64,000 nucleotides of DNA from UJ101 sp965262705 (GCA_965262705.1 OZ253556.1:1178001-1242000), one strand, 5' to 3'; positions 17,894 to 27,102 are shown, counted from the stretch's first letter. The notes: generated from the sequence alone by a model not told the origin. Numbers and translations are program-made.

Positions 17894-18142
17894 GAGACCT
17901 CTGCAAAAAACGCTTTAACAACTGCAAGTCAGCAAAGATAATAAAATGCAAAACTCAATAAAAATTAAATCCCGAATCAACTTAATGATTGTGAGGAGTT
18001 TAATTTTTGGTAGCTGAGTACTTCGACTAGGCTCAGTAACTATATTTCGACTATTCTCAATAACCGCTTGTTGAAGTAAGAAAGTAGTTTGAAGTTAAAT
18101 GCTTTCTTTTTCATACTTTTTTGTGTATTATGAAACGGTCTC
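17894..18142. mobile_element. MITE with nested repeat (249 bp), ATTAT target duplication
   Basis: GAGACCTCTGCAAAAAACGC to TTATGAAACGGTCTC. ATTAT flanks both sides (17889-17893 and 18143-18147). The interior carries an insertion rich in TACTTCGACTAGGCTCAGTA-type sequence, itself a repeat seen at 19.7, 24.3 and 62 kb. Confidence 0.85.
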
Positions 18143-18169
18143 ATTATTTATAACCTAGTTAAAATATTC

Positions 18170-19141
18170 TCATATCAATCGAATCGCTTCTTTGGCAAAA
18201 TAGGTTGCAATTAAATCTGCACCTGCACGCTTAAAAGCGATTAAACTTTCAAATATGGCTTCGTCATGATTGATCCATCCTTTTTCAACAGCAGCTTTTA
18301 TCATGGCATATTCACCACTCACCTGATAAATCGAAACAGGTATAGTTGAAATATCTTTAACCTTGCTTAAAATATCTAAGTATGGCATACCGGGTTTTAT
18401 CATTACAATATCCGCGCCTTCGTCTATATCTAACAAGGTTTCACGAATCGCTTCTTTTGCATTTGTACAGTTCATTTGATAAGTCTTTTTATTGCCAAAT
18501 CCTGGTTTTGAATCAAGCGCGTCACGAAAAGGTCCGTAATAAGCGGAAGCATATTTAGCGCCGTAACTCATAATTCCAGTATCGGTAAACCCTGAATTTT
18601 CCAGTGTTTTTCGAATAGAAGAAATTCTGCCGTCCATCATATCAGAAGGTGCTACAAAGTTAGCCCCTGCCTGCGCATGAGTGTGTGCCATTTGGGCTAA
18701 AACTTCAACGGTGGGGTCGTTTATAATTTTTCCATTTTCTACAATCCCGTCATGACCAAAAGAAGAATATGGGTCTAAAGCAACATCCGTCATAACAATC
18801 ATTTCGGGGCAAATGGTTTTTATTTCACTGATAGCGCGAGGCATTAGTCCTTTAGGGTTTAACGCTTCGGTTCCTTTATTATCTTTTAACTCTTCGGCTA
18901 CTTTTACAAAAAGTAAAACCGCCCTTATCCCCATTGCATAAAGTTCTAACACTTCTTTTTTCGTTTGATCTAACGAGCGTCTATAGTACCCTTTCATGGA
19001 AGGGATTCCCTCTACAACATCACTTCCTTCTGTAATAAAAAGCGGGGCAATAAAATCCGTTGGCAATAATTGATTCTCCTTTACTAAGCTGCGAATCGCA
19101 GCATTTTTTCTTAGCCGACGTGGCCTTTTACTTAAAAACAC
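18170..19141 (-). CDS. hemB: Delta-aminolevulinic acid dehydratase (porphobilinogen synthase)
   Basis: Condenses two aminolevulinates to porphobilinogen for haem. It has 323 residues. The Schiff-base lysines are Lys196 (SYGAKYASAYYG) and Lys249 (MIKPGMPYLD). The metal loop 119-132 (DVALDPYSSFGHDG) has Asp in place of the Zn-binding cysteines, so this is the Mg-dependent, zinc-free type. It is divergent from the small T9SS-tail gene. A TAATTTTG box on the minus strand at 19177-19184 is a likely -7 element. Confidence 0.97.
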   Translation of the reverse strand: MFLSKRPRRLRKNAAIRSLVKENQLLPTDFIAPLFITEGSDVVEGIPSMKGYYRRSLDQTKKEVLELYAMGIRAVLLFVKVAEELKDNKGTEALNPKGLMPRAISEIKTICPEMIVMTDVALDPYSSFGHDGIVENGKIINDPTVEVLAQMAHTHAQAGANFVAPSDMMDGRISSIRKTLENSGFTDTGIMSYGAKYASAYYGPFRDALDSKPGFGNKKTYQMNCTNAKEAIRETLLDIDEGADIVMIKPGMPYLDILSKVKDISTIPVSIYQVSGEYAMIKAAVEKGWINHDEAIFESLIAFKRAGADLIATYFAKEAIRLI

Positions 19142-19176
19142 GAAATTTAATTTTAAATGATACTAAAAATAATACA

Positions 19177-19184
19177 CAAAATTA
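19177..19184 (-). promoter_or_regulatory. Candidate -7 box for hemB
   Basis: The minus strand reads TAATTTTG, 36 bp before the hemB ATG. The -33 element is unclear. Confidence 0.4.
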
Positions 19185-19220
19185 ATATTATTTTGTATTT
19201 TCGTAAAAAGTCGAATAAAT

Positions 19221-19568
19221 ATGAAACGCTTTTTATATATTTTATTGATGGTAGCAGGAATTACCTCGTTAGCTATGAATAATTCGTTTGCAGTTCAAAA
19301 TATTGCAGCTATTCGTCGTAAAGATAATATTAAAATTTATCCTAATCCAACGAGAAACTCATTTTTTGTTAGCGTTTTGAATACCTCAAAAATAAAACAA
19401 GTTACAGTCTTCAATATTATAGGTCATAAGGTATTAGATTATAAAGTTAGAACGCCATTTCTTAAAAAGGTACAAATAAACATCTCTCGTCTGCCTTCAG
19501 GAAAATATTTCGTACGTATTTTGTTAGATAATAAAGTTCAGGAAATGAGACATTTAATTAAAATATAA
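19221..19568 (+). CDS. Minimal secreted protein consisting almost only of a T9SS type A sorting domain
   Basis: 115 residues. An N-terminal signal peptide (about 1-24, ending NSFA) is followed by ~12 residues of linker. The C-terminal Por_Secre_tail-like domain begins IKIYPNPTRNSFFV, then VFNIIGHKVLDY and ISRLPSGKYFVRILLDN. Type A tails normally follow a large cargo (adhesin or protease) and are cut off during export through the type IX system. Here there is no cargo. It may be a stand-alone cell-surface peptide or the remnant of a larger gene. It diverges from hemB. A weak TATTTTCG box lies at 19195. Confidence 0.8.
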   Translation: MKRFLYILLMVAGITSLAMNNSFAVQNIAAIRRKDNIKIYPNPTRNSFFVSVLNTSKIKQVTVFNIIGHKVLDYKVRTPFLKKVQINISRLPSGKYFVRILLDNKVQEMRHLIKI

Positions 19569-19665
19569 TTTGCTTTAAGTGTTATTATTCTTTAAAATTT
19601 GAATAAAAATAATACCCGCAGCAAAATAGCTTCTGTTTGCTTTAAGCACTTATAAATAGTTCTTT

Positions 19666-19922
19666 GAGACCGTTGCAGAACACATAAAAAAGTATGAAGA
19701 AGAAAGCATCTAACTCCAAGCGGCGCTCTTCTCAACGCTTCGACAGGTGGTTGCTGAACTTAGTTGAAGTACTCAGCTACCGAGAGTTAAATCCTCCACA
19801 CCAAACAGGTTGCTCCGGCATTTAATTTTTATCGGGCGTTGCATTTCGACAGGGGGTTACTGAGCTTGCCGAAGTGCTCAATACAAGCATTTTTTTGTTA
19901 GCGTGCTTTTTGCAACGGTCTC
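19666..19922. mobile_element. MITE with nested TTCGACAGG repeat (257 bp)
   Basis: GAGACCGTTGCAGAACAC to GCTTTTTGCAACGGTCTC. Two nested stretches contain CTTCGACAGGTGG...CTCAGC and TTCGACAGGGGGTTACTGAG. The flanks (TTCTTT / TTTCT) are not a perfect duplication. Confidence 0.85.
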
Positions 19923-20088
19923 TTTCTATACTTATTTATGGCTCCTATAAAAAGTTTTTTCATGCTTAGCAAGAAGAGAGACCTTTGCTAACTATAGAAA
20001 TGAACTGCAAGTTAGCATAAGCCAAAGGTTTCGACTCTTAATTTAATACAAATTCCACAAGAGATCATACGCTATTTTTCCATATCGT

Positions 20089-20213
20089 TTCTTTCTTGGG
20101 CGTTCCCGCCTGACGGCGGTCGGGCTATCCGCTACATCTTTTTCTTGGGGCGAAACCATGCCCCAAGAAAAAGGATACCGCTGCTATCCCTAACGCTCAC
20201 CCCGCAAAAAGCC
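20089..20213. repeat. Dispersed ~125-bp hairpin repeat, copy 1
   Basis: It contains the imperfect palindrome TTTTTCTTGGGGCG...TGCCCCAAGAAAAA and the GGGCGTTCCCGCCTGACGG block. An inverted copy is at 38897-39019 with high similarity. It is GC-richer than its surroundings and non-coding; open frames here are shadows. Confidence 0.75.
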
Positions 20214-20428
20214 TTCACAACGCATTTTTGCAAAATAGTACCCTTGCAGAATACAAAACATCCATACATACAGAAGCGCTCCTTTCTCAAAAAATTAAAA
20301 TCCTCCACACCCAAGAGGTTGCTCCGGTGTTTAGTTTCACTGACTTGCAATTAATTTTTATTGAATTGCATTGTATGGGCTGAAAGCACTTTTTGCAGGG
20401 GAAAGGTCAGCGTAGGCTAAAACTCTCT

Positions 20429-21114
20429 CAGCTAGTAAGGCGAAAAGCACTCACCCTATGCAGTGAAAAGCATTCAGCTAGTAAGGCGAAGCGCACTCAC
20501 CCTATGCAGTGAAATGTATTCAGCTAGTAAGGCGAAGCGCACTCACCCTATGCAGTGAAAAGCATTCAGCTAGTAAGGTGAAGAGCATTCAGCTAATAAG
20601 GTGAAGAGCATTCAGCTAGTAAGGCGAAAAGCATTCAGCTAGTAAGGCGAAAAGCATTCAGCTAGTAAGGTGAAAAGCATTCAGCTAGTAAGGTGAAAAG
20701 CATTCAGCTAGTAAGGTGAAAAGCATTCAGCTAGTAAGGCGAAAAGCATTCAGCTAGTAAGGCGAAAAGCATTCAGCTAGTAAGGCGAAAAGCATTCAGC
20801 TAGTAAGGCGAAAAGCATTCAGCTAGTAAGGCGAAAAGCATTCAGCTAGTAAGGTGAAAAGCATTTAGCTAGTAAGGTGAAGCGCACTCACCCTATGCAG
20901 TGAAAAGCATTTAGCTAGTAAGGTGAAAAGCATTCAGCTAGTAAGGCGAAAAGCATTCAGCTAGTAAGGTGAAAAGCATTCAGCTAGTAAGGTGAAAAGC
21001 ATTCAGCTAGTAAGGCGAAAAGCATTCAGCTAGTAAGGTGAAGAGCATTTAGCTAGTAAGGTGAAGAGCATTCAGCTAGTAAGGTGAAGAGCATTCAGCT
21101 AGTAAGGTGAAGAG
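20429..21114. repeat. 23-bp tandem repeat array (26 copies)
   Basis: The unit is CAGCTAGTAAGGYGAAAAGCATT (23 bp), repeated head to tail 26 times with few substitutions. After units 1, 2, 3 and 17 a second 23-bp unit (GCACTCACCCTATGCAGTGAA-type) is interposed, so an older 46-bp composite unit is visible at the left. There are no unique spacers, so it is not CRISPR. No long open frame runs through it. Confidence 0.93.
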
Positions 21115-21199
21115 CCGATTAGGATAAAGGAGACCTTTGGCTAATACAATGTTTTGTGCTGCTTTACCTGTCGTGATGAACACAACATCCCTTATGAGT

Positions 21200-21757
21200 T
21201 AAGACCGTTGCAAGGTAATGAAGGATTAGATATAAAAAAAGGGGATACTAAGCGGTTATTTTATCTAAAAAGATAGTATATTTATGGCATGAAAATATAT
21301 CATCATCCTACTTTAGCCGATAGTATCTGTGATTTACGCACAAGGAAGATAAAAAAGTCTTTTTTCACTGAGTTAAACCGTTTGTTAGACTGGGAAAAAA
21401 TAAGTAAAATAATAAGCTGTCATTATAATAATGGGATAAGGGCTATGAATCAGAGAGAAATGCGAGTTTGTTAAAGAGGAAAAAGCTAAAGAATCATCTA
21501 CTGAAGAAAGCGAAAAGGGGAAAGCCATTAACGGATTTTGAGAAGAAGTTCAATAAACGAATAGGGGAAACAAGCTTTAAAAAGGTTACTGAGTTTATCG
21601 AAGTATAGAATGCACATTCGGAAGTATAAAGCCATGGTTTTCAGGCGGGGTGGCAAGATATAGGGGGATAGCAAAGATGCATGCGCAAAACCTAATGGAG
21701 GCGATAGGGTATAATTTATATCGAAGTCCCGGGATACTGGCGTCTAATCGTTAAAAA
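21200..21757 (+). mobile_element. IS5-family insertion sequence remnant, copy A (internally deleted, right end lost)
   Basis: The left end reads AAGACCGTTGCA, matching the MITE termini. The transposase N-terminus is at 21289 (MKIYHHPTLADSICDLRTRK, then LDWEKISKIIS). It jumps after a large internal deletion to the C-terminal part (GYESERNASL, KPLTDFEKKFNKRIGETSFK). A 20-bp insertion at 21587-21606 (TACTGAGTTTATCGAAGTAT) breaks the frame before the conserved FGSIKPWF and NLMEAIGYNLYRSPG segments. Similarity to copy B ends at about 21757, where a lipoprotein gene is truncated. Not functional. Confidence 0.85.
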
Positions 21758-22188
21758 TAAATACATTACCGGTTTTCAACCGTATAGATATTTTTTTAGA
21801 TTTGAGTGTCCCTTTTGCTATCTGCAGTGCACCATTAAATTCAACCAGATTTTCAGGAAAGGCTTTATAATTTGTTTCATGCTCAGAATTATAGGCTTCT
21901 AATGCGGACTCATTGTATTTTAGAGTTCCTGTAACTTCGCTTTCAGCCCCTTTAGATAAAGCCACATAAACATTTGTAGTTCCCTCTTTGCGGAATTCAA
22001 CTAAGGAAGAATTTTTTTTGCCTTCCTCATTGATCAGATAAGCAAAGGAGGCATCACTGACTTGATACATCTCTTCATTTATAGAACTGGGCCCTTCAAT
22101 ACTTTTATCTTCACAAGCGGTAAAAAAACAGTAACCCTGCTAAAGAAAACTTGATAAACGAGTTGTTTTTAAATACTATATTTCTCAT
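21744..22188 (-). pseudogene. DUF1735-like (BT_3987-type) surface lipoprotein, frameshifted and 3'-truncated
   Basis: An ATG at 22188 opens MRNIVFKNNSFIKFSLAG and the frame runs into a stop within a run of seven T. With six T the frame would read LLFFTACEDKSIEGPSS and join the main block MYQVSDASFAYLINEEG, then NESALEAYNSEHETNYKAFP, typical of the DUF1735 fold. So a lipobox lipoprotein (FTAC) is split by one base in a homopolymer. Its 3' end fuses to the IS5 copy A terminus, so the C-terminal part is lost. The LamG protein gene lies 21 bp upstream. Genes of this kind act in glycan binding at the surface. Confidence 0.75.
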
Positions 22189-22208
22189 GATTTTAAATAT
22201 TTTAATGA

Positions 22209-23168
22209 TTAAACTTTATTCTTCTTTAAGAGGGGGGATTCCTTCGTCCATTTCAATGACTTATTCGCTTTTGCATCGTTACCATTAGCGGTATGATCTT
22301 TTACCTCATTTCCCGCCCCTTCATCAAACTTCCAATAAGCGGCTAATCCTTCAGTATCCGGATCCACAGCATAAGGATGACTGGCAATTTCTTCAGGGGT
22401 TCTTACCACATTCCAAATACGGCATTCTGAAATTTCCCCCGCAAACCAGCGAAGATCGTTATACGATCGACCAATGAAAAAGCCATCTTTTCCTCCAATT
22501 CCTAAATTAACCGATCCGACATTCTTAATTCCTTTTGATTGTTCCTTTCCATTGACATAAATAATCATAGTCCCATCATTTGAATCATAGGTTACGGCAA
22601 TATGTATCCATTGATTTGTAGGCAGGCCTTTATTTTCATCAGCATCAGGGAAATTGCCCCCACTAGTGGCAATATGAATTTGATTAGCTGGGTATCCCCC
22701 TCTATCACCAATACGAATTAAGAATTTGCCTTCAACACCCATCACCGTGTTAATCCCAGCATCTTGACCATTAAAATTACGGGCTCGGATTAAGGCTTCC
22801 ATGGTTAGTTTAGACAAATTGTTGACAACTTCTGGTTTAGCCCAATTTACCGAGAGATAATTCTCTTCTATATCCGCTACTACATTAGCAGGCTTATTAT
22901 AGTTTTTTTTAATGGCTAAACATATCCATTCTTTGTTTTTATATAGGCTTACACAATTCTCCTTCGTATTATAAACTAATAACCCATCTACAGGATTTTG
23001 AACATTATTAACTTCATCAATCCTTGGCAATAGCAACCCTTTGCTTTTAGATTGTAATTCTAAAATGGCAGAAGGCTCGGGGTTATCCGTACCGATCCCT
23101 ACTTGTGCGTTCATATTGAACACAACTAATAATACTGTTACGCTTGTGAGAAAGTTTTTCTGTTTCAT
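22209..23168 (-). CDS. Secreted LamG/concanavalin-A-like domain protein
   Basis: 319 residues. A signal peptide (1-21, ending NMNA) is followed by VGIGTDNPEPSAILELQS, then KGLLLPRI, a common N-terminal module of flavobacterial surface proteins. From about 100 comes a LamG jelly-roll: GLPTNQWIHIAVTYDSNDGT, MIIYVNGKEQSKG, FFIGRSYNDLRWFAGEISE, then IWNVVRTPEEI and AAYWKFDEGAGN. It probably binds carbohydrate or matrix at the cell surface. It appears transcribed with the broken DUF1735 lipoprotein (21-bp gap). A duplicated 192-bp AT-rich block lies upstream and may hold its promoter. Confidence 0.85.
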   Translation of the reverse strand: MKQKNFLTSVTVLLVVFNMNAQVGIGTDNPEPSAILELQSKSKGLLLPRIDEVNNVQNPVDGLLVYNTKENCVSLYKNKEWICLAIKKNYNKPANVVADIEENYLSVNWAKPEVVNNLSKLTMEALIRARNFNGQDAGINTVMGVEGKFLIRIGDRGGYPANQIHIATSGGNFPDADENKGLPTNQWIHIAVTYDSNDGTMIIYVNGKEQSKGIKNVGSVNLGIGGKDGFFIGRSYNDLRWFAGEISECRIWNVVRTPEEIASHPYAVDPDTEGLAAYWKFDEGAGNEVKDHTANGNDAKANKSLKWTKESPLLKKNKV

Positions 23169-23220
23169 CTTTGATATTTTTAATAGTTATTACGCAAAAT
23201 TCAAAATAACGATTAGTAAT

Positions 23221-23590
23221 ACCAAATAATTTAAACACTTTAACACATAGTTAAATTTTTATAGGCAGATTATAATAATATAATATCGTAATAATAAAAC
23301 ATTTATAATGTTTATTACAATAACTAAGCGCAATAAAAATTAACATTAACAAGTATTAATAAGATAAATATTAAAATTTATAAAATATTAGGCGTATAAA
23401 ATAATTAACAATACCAAATAATTTAAACACTTTAACACATAGTTAAATTTTTATAGGCGAATTATAAAATATAATATTGTAATAATAAAACATTTATAAT
23501 ATTTATTACAATAACTAAGCGCAATAAAATTAATATTAACAAGTATTAATAAAACAAGTATAAAAATTTATAAAATATTAGGTTTATAAA
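23221..23590. repeat. Direct repeat of ~190-bp AT-rich block (two copies)
   Basis: The segment starting ACCAAATAATTTAAACACTT at 23221 recurs at 23413 and stays near-identical through AAATTTATAAAATATTAGG. It lies upstream of the LamG gene and is non-coding. Confidence 0.85.
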
Positions 23591-23677
23591 GTAAAATTAA
23601 TGAGGTTTACTATGAAGATATTGACTGTGATTGAATAGGTAGCGCGAACATTCCTATGAGTTATGCTCGCAAGTTTC

Positions 23678-24222
23678 AAGACCGTTGCAAAAAGGTTAAA
23701 TTCGTTTTTTTATTTTACCTACTCACTTATTGATAGGTTTTTCACTGTTTTTTAACGATTAGACGCAAGTAGCCCGGACTTCGATATAAATTATACCCTA
23801 TCGCCTCCATTAGGTTTTGCGTATGCATCTTTGCTATCCCCGTATATCTTGCCACCCCGCCTGAAAACCATCGCTTTATACTTCCGAATGTGCATTCTAT
23901 ACTTCGATAAACTCAGTAACCTTTTTAAAGCTTGTTTCCCCTATTCGTTTATTGAACTTCTTCTCAAAATCCGTTAATGGCTTTCCCCTTTTCGCTTTCT
24001 TCAGTAGATGATTCTTCAACTTTCTCTTGTTTAACAAACTCGCATTTCTCTCTGATTCATAGCCCTTATCCCCTTTTAAGGGAATCCCCGATGGCAGGTC
24101 TGCAGCCTGCAAAACCTCCTGTAAATTGCTCCCCTCGTTTACACTTGCTTTCGTGCTTAATCCCCCAAGTACCAGACCTTCTTCATCGGTAACATAATGC
24201 TTTTTATCCCCATAATAATACG
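23678..24222 (-). mobile_element. IS5-family remnant, copy B (C-terminal half of transposase)
   Basis: The right end at 23678 reads AAGACCGTTGCAAAAAGG, almost identical to the MITE end. The transposase fragment reads KKHYVTDEEGLVLGGLSTK, ADLPSGIPLKGDKGYESE and KPLTDFEKKFNKRIGETSFK. It carries exactly the same 20-bp frame-breaking insertion as copy A, followed by FGSIKRWFSGG and NLMEAIGYNLYRSP. A MITE starts at 24222, where the N-terminal half should be. Confidence 0.85.
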
Positions 24223-24421
24223 GGACCGTTGCAGAACATATAAAAAACATGAAAAACAAAGCATTTAGCTTCAAACTGCTTCCTTACTTCGACAGGCTCA
24301 GCTACCTAGAGTTAAATCCTCACAACCAAAAGGTTGCTCCGGCGTTTCGCTTGCGCTGACTTGCAGTTAATTTTTATCGGGCGTTGCATTTTTTTGTTAG
24401 AGTGCTTTTTACAACGGTCTC
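24222..24421. mobile_element. MITE with nested repeat, abutting IS5 copy B
   Basis: GGGACCGTTGCAGAACAT to GCTTTTTACAACGGTCTC, with a nested ACTTCGACAGGCTCAGC segment. It joins directly to the truncated transposase. Confidence 0.82.
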
Positions 24422-24499
24422 AATTCTTCAAATATTTTTTGTTTCAAATGATCTAAAATTCAATTAATAGATTAAATTTGTAGAAAAAAACTTACCATT

Positions 24500-25225
24500 A
24501 TGAACAAAGTAAGAAATATATTTTTGTGTATACTCGCTTTAATTTTGTTTATACGTTGCCATAAACCGGTAGAAGGAAACGGAAACGTGATAGAAAAAGA
24601 GTACGATATTAACGATTTTAATGAGTTAAACGTGGTTGGTGATTTTCAAGTAACCTTAATTCAAGCGGAAACACCTTCGTTAAAACTAAAAATGGACGAA
24701 AATCTTATTGAAAATACTCGTTGGGATTTTTCAGGAAAAACTTTAACGCTTGATGAAAAAGAACAAGTAGTAAAGAAAACGGCTTACGAAATATTACTAA
24801 CCGTGCCGAGCCTAAAAGAAATATCCTTAACTCATCATGCTGTTTTACTTTCCAATAACGTATTTAATACTAATCATCTGACTTTAAATGCGAAAGAAGG
24901 AAGTAAAATAAATATGTCTCTAAAGGTAAAAGATTTGAAGTTAAACGCGAACAAAGAAAGTGAGATCAAATTATATGGAGAAACACATACTTTCGTTGTA
25001 AAAGCTGCAAATAAAACAGAGATCGACGCTATTGACTTTGAAGCTAAAGAAGTAGAGATGGATGCCTCAGGAACAGCTGAATTAAAAGTTTTTGCTACAA
25101 AATCTTTAAGTGGAACCGTGGTTGAAAATGCAACAGTTTCGTATAGAGAAGGAAATTTCACCCGTGATTTTAGAGCTAAAGATCAAGGTGAAGTTATTGC
25201 GGTAAAAAACAAATCAGGTATATAA
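24500..25225 (+). CDS. Head GIN domain (DUF2807) lipoprotein
   Basis: The 241-residue predicted lipoprotein has a signal peptide ending LILFIRC (Cys20). The mature part has EGNGNVIEKEYDINDFNEL, then VVGDFQVTLIQ, and repeated beta-strand rungs such as LKLNANKESEIKLYG and EVEMDASGTAELKVFA. These define the putative auto-transporter adhesin, head GIN beta-helix family that is abundant in Bacteroidota. The function is not established; surface or periplasmic location is expected. It is monocistronic between MITE sequences. Confidence 0.88.
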   Translation: MNKVRNIFLCILALILFIRCHKPVEGNGNVIEKEYDINDFNELNVVGDFQVTLIQAETPSLKLKMDENLIENTRWDFSGKTLTLDEKEQVVKKTAYEILLTVPSLKEISLTHHAVLLSNNVFNTNHLTLNAKEGSKINMSLKVKDLKLNANKESEIKLYGETHTFVVKAANKTEIDAIDFEAKEVEMDASGTAELKVFATKSLSGTVVENATVSYREGNFTRDFRAKDQGEVIAVKNKSGI

Positions 25226-25358
25226 AACGGGACCGTTGCAAAAAGCTTGTATTGAACTTGTCGAAATGCACGCTATCAACTGTAAGTCAGCGTAAGTTAA
25301 AGATATCGTATTATGTAACCAGTCCCATATTAAAATAACTCTTTAGAAAAAATGCCCT

Positions 25359-27080
25359 ATGGATGATGATATAATTTTAAGTAACGCCAAAGTATGGCTT
25401 GGCAAAGAGTTTGATGAGCATACAAAAAAAGAAGTCCAACGGCTAATAGAAGACGACCCTCAAAGGTTAAAAGAAGCATTTTATACCAGTATGACTTTTG
25501 GTACAGGGGGAATGCGCGGTATCATGGGCGTTGGGACGAATCGATTAAATCGTTATACACTGGGGATGGCTACACAAGGTTTGGCGGGCTATCTAAAAAA
25601 AGTAATCCTTAATAAACCTTTAAAAGTCGCCATCACTTACGACGTAAGAAACAATAGTTCAAAATTCGCTAAAATGGTAGCCGATGTCTTATCTGCGAAT
25701 GGTATAAAAGTAATTTTAACAAATGGTTTTCGACCTACCCCTATGCTGTCTTTTGCGGTTAGATACTACGGTTGCGATGCTGGGATTGTATTGACGGCCT
25801 CGCACAATCCACCTGAATATAACGGATATAAAGTATATTGGAATGATGGGGCACAAGTCGTTCCGCCGCACGACAACGGAATTATAGCTGAATTCCATCG
25901 AACACAGGTAAAAGATGTGCTATTTGAGGGGGATGAGTCACTAATTAAATATACTGATGAAGAATTAGATAACGCGTTTATTGAAGCATCTATTTCGCAT
26001 ATTTCACAGGACAAAACAGGGCGAGATAAAATCAAAATAGTTTTTACCTCTATTCATGGCACTTCTATCATAACTACGCCAAAAGCTCTTGAAAAGGCCG
26101 GATTTACACAGGTATATGTAGTTAAAGAGCAAGCCGCTCCCGATCCTTATTTTTCAACCGTTAAATCACCCAATCCCGAAGAACCTGAAGCGCTAAAAAT
26201 CGCCATTGATTTGGCAAATGAAGTAGAAGCTGATATAGTCATTGGAACAGATCCTGACGCTGATCGAATAGGAATCGCTGTGCGTGATTTTAAAGGGGAA
26301 ATGACATTATTGAATGGTAATCAAACGAATGTAGTTTTAACACATTATTTATTGCAAAAGTGGCAAAGAGAAGGGCGCTTAACCGGAAAAGAATTTATTG
26401 GCTCTACCATTGTTACTTCTGACGTTTTCTTTGATTTAGCCGAATCCTATGGCATAATCTGCAAAGCCGGTTTGACCGGCTTTAAATGGATTGGAAAGAT
26501 GATCCTTGAGGCTGAAGGAAAAGAGAAATTTATTGGCGGCGGAGAGGAAAGTTTTGGTTATATGGTAGGAGATTTTGTTCGCGATAAAGATTCGGTTACT
26601 TCAACCTTACTCGCTTGTGAAATTGCAGCAGTAGCTAAAACTAATCATAGTTCTTTTTACACGGAATTAGCTAAAGCATACACAAGGGTGGGTTGTTACC
26701 AGGAACGCTTAATTTCTATCGTAAGAAAAGGAATAACAGGCGCTGAAGAAATAAAGAAAATGATGCTTGAATTAAGAGAGAACCCCCTGACAGAAATACT
26801 AGGAGAAAAAGTAATTAAAATTAACGATTACCTTTCAGGGATTAGTAAGAATATCTTAACCAAAGAAAACGAAAATATTAACACCCCTGCCTCTGATGTA
26901 TTAATCTATTATACAGATAAAGGTACAAAAATAGCGGCACGTCCTTCAGGTACAGAACCAAAAATTAAATTTTATTTTAGCGTTAAGAGTCAATTGCAGA
27001 ACCCCGAAGATTTTCCAAAAGTCCAAGATGCGTTGAACGAAAAAATAGATAAAATAATTGATTCACTAAACCTAAATTAA
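25359..27080 (+). CDS. Phosphohexomutase (phosphoglucomutase/phosphomannomutase family)
   Basis: 573 residues with all four alpha-D-phosphohexomutase motifs: the phosphoserine loop TASHNPPEYNGYK (Ser148), metal-binding DPDADR, sugar-binding GGGEESFGY and phosphate-binding RPSGTEPKIKFY. The length and GGMRGIMGVGTNRLN start resemble the PgcA-type phosphoglucomutase of flavobacteria. It interconverts glucose-1- and glucose-6-phosphate, linking glycogen breakdown (glgP, 11.8 kb) to glycolysis and sugar-nucleotide synthesis. Confidence 0.94.
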   Translation: MDDDIILSNAKVWLGKEFDEHTKKEVQRLIEDDPQRLKEAFYTSMTFGTGGMRGIMGVGTNRLNRYTLGMATQGLAGYLKKVILNKPLKVAITYDVRNNSSKFAKMVADVLSANGIKVILTNGFRPTPMLSFAVRYYGCDAGIVLTASHNPPEYNGYKVYWNDGAQVVPPHDNGIIAEFHRTQVKDVLFEGDESLIKYTDEELDNAFIEASISHISQDKTGRDKIKIVFTSIHGTSIITTPKALEKAGFTQVYVVKEQAAPDPYFSTVKSPNPEEPEALKIAIDLANEVEADIVIGTDPDADRIGIAVRDFKGEMTLLNGNQTNVVLTHYLLQKWQREGRLTGKEFIGSTIVTSDVFFDLAESYGIICKAGLTGFKWIGKMILEAEGKEKFIGGGEESFGYMVGDFVRDKDSVTSTLLACEIAAVAKTNHSSFYTELAKAYTRVGCYQERLISIVRKGITGAEEIKKMMLELRENPLTEILGEKVIKINDYLSGISKNILTKENENINTPASDVLIYYTDKGTKIAARPSGTEPKIKFYFSVKSQLQNPEDFPKVQDALNEKIDKIIDSLNLN

Positions 27081-27102
27081 CCATAAAAAAAGTTATAAAA
27101 TG

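Noticed and set aside
20429..21114. Possible CRISPR array
   Set aside because: The repeats are contiguous 23-mers without unique spacers; the four interposed segments are identical to each other. No cas genes are nearby.
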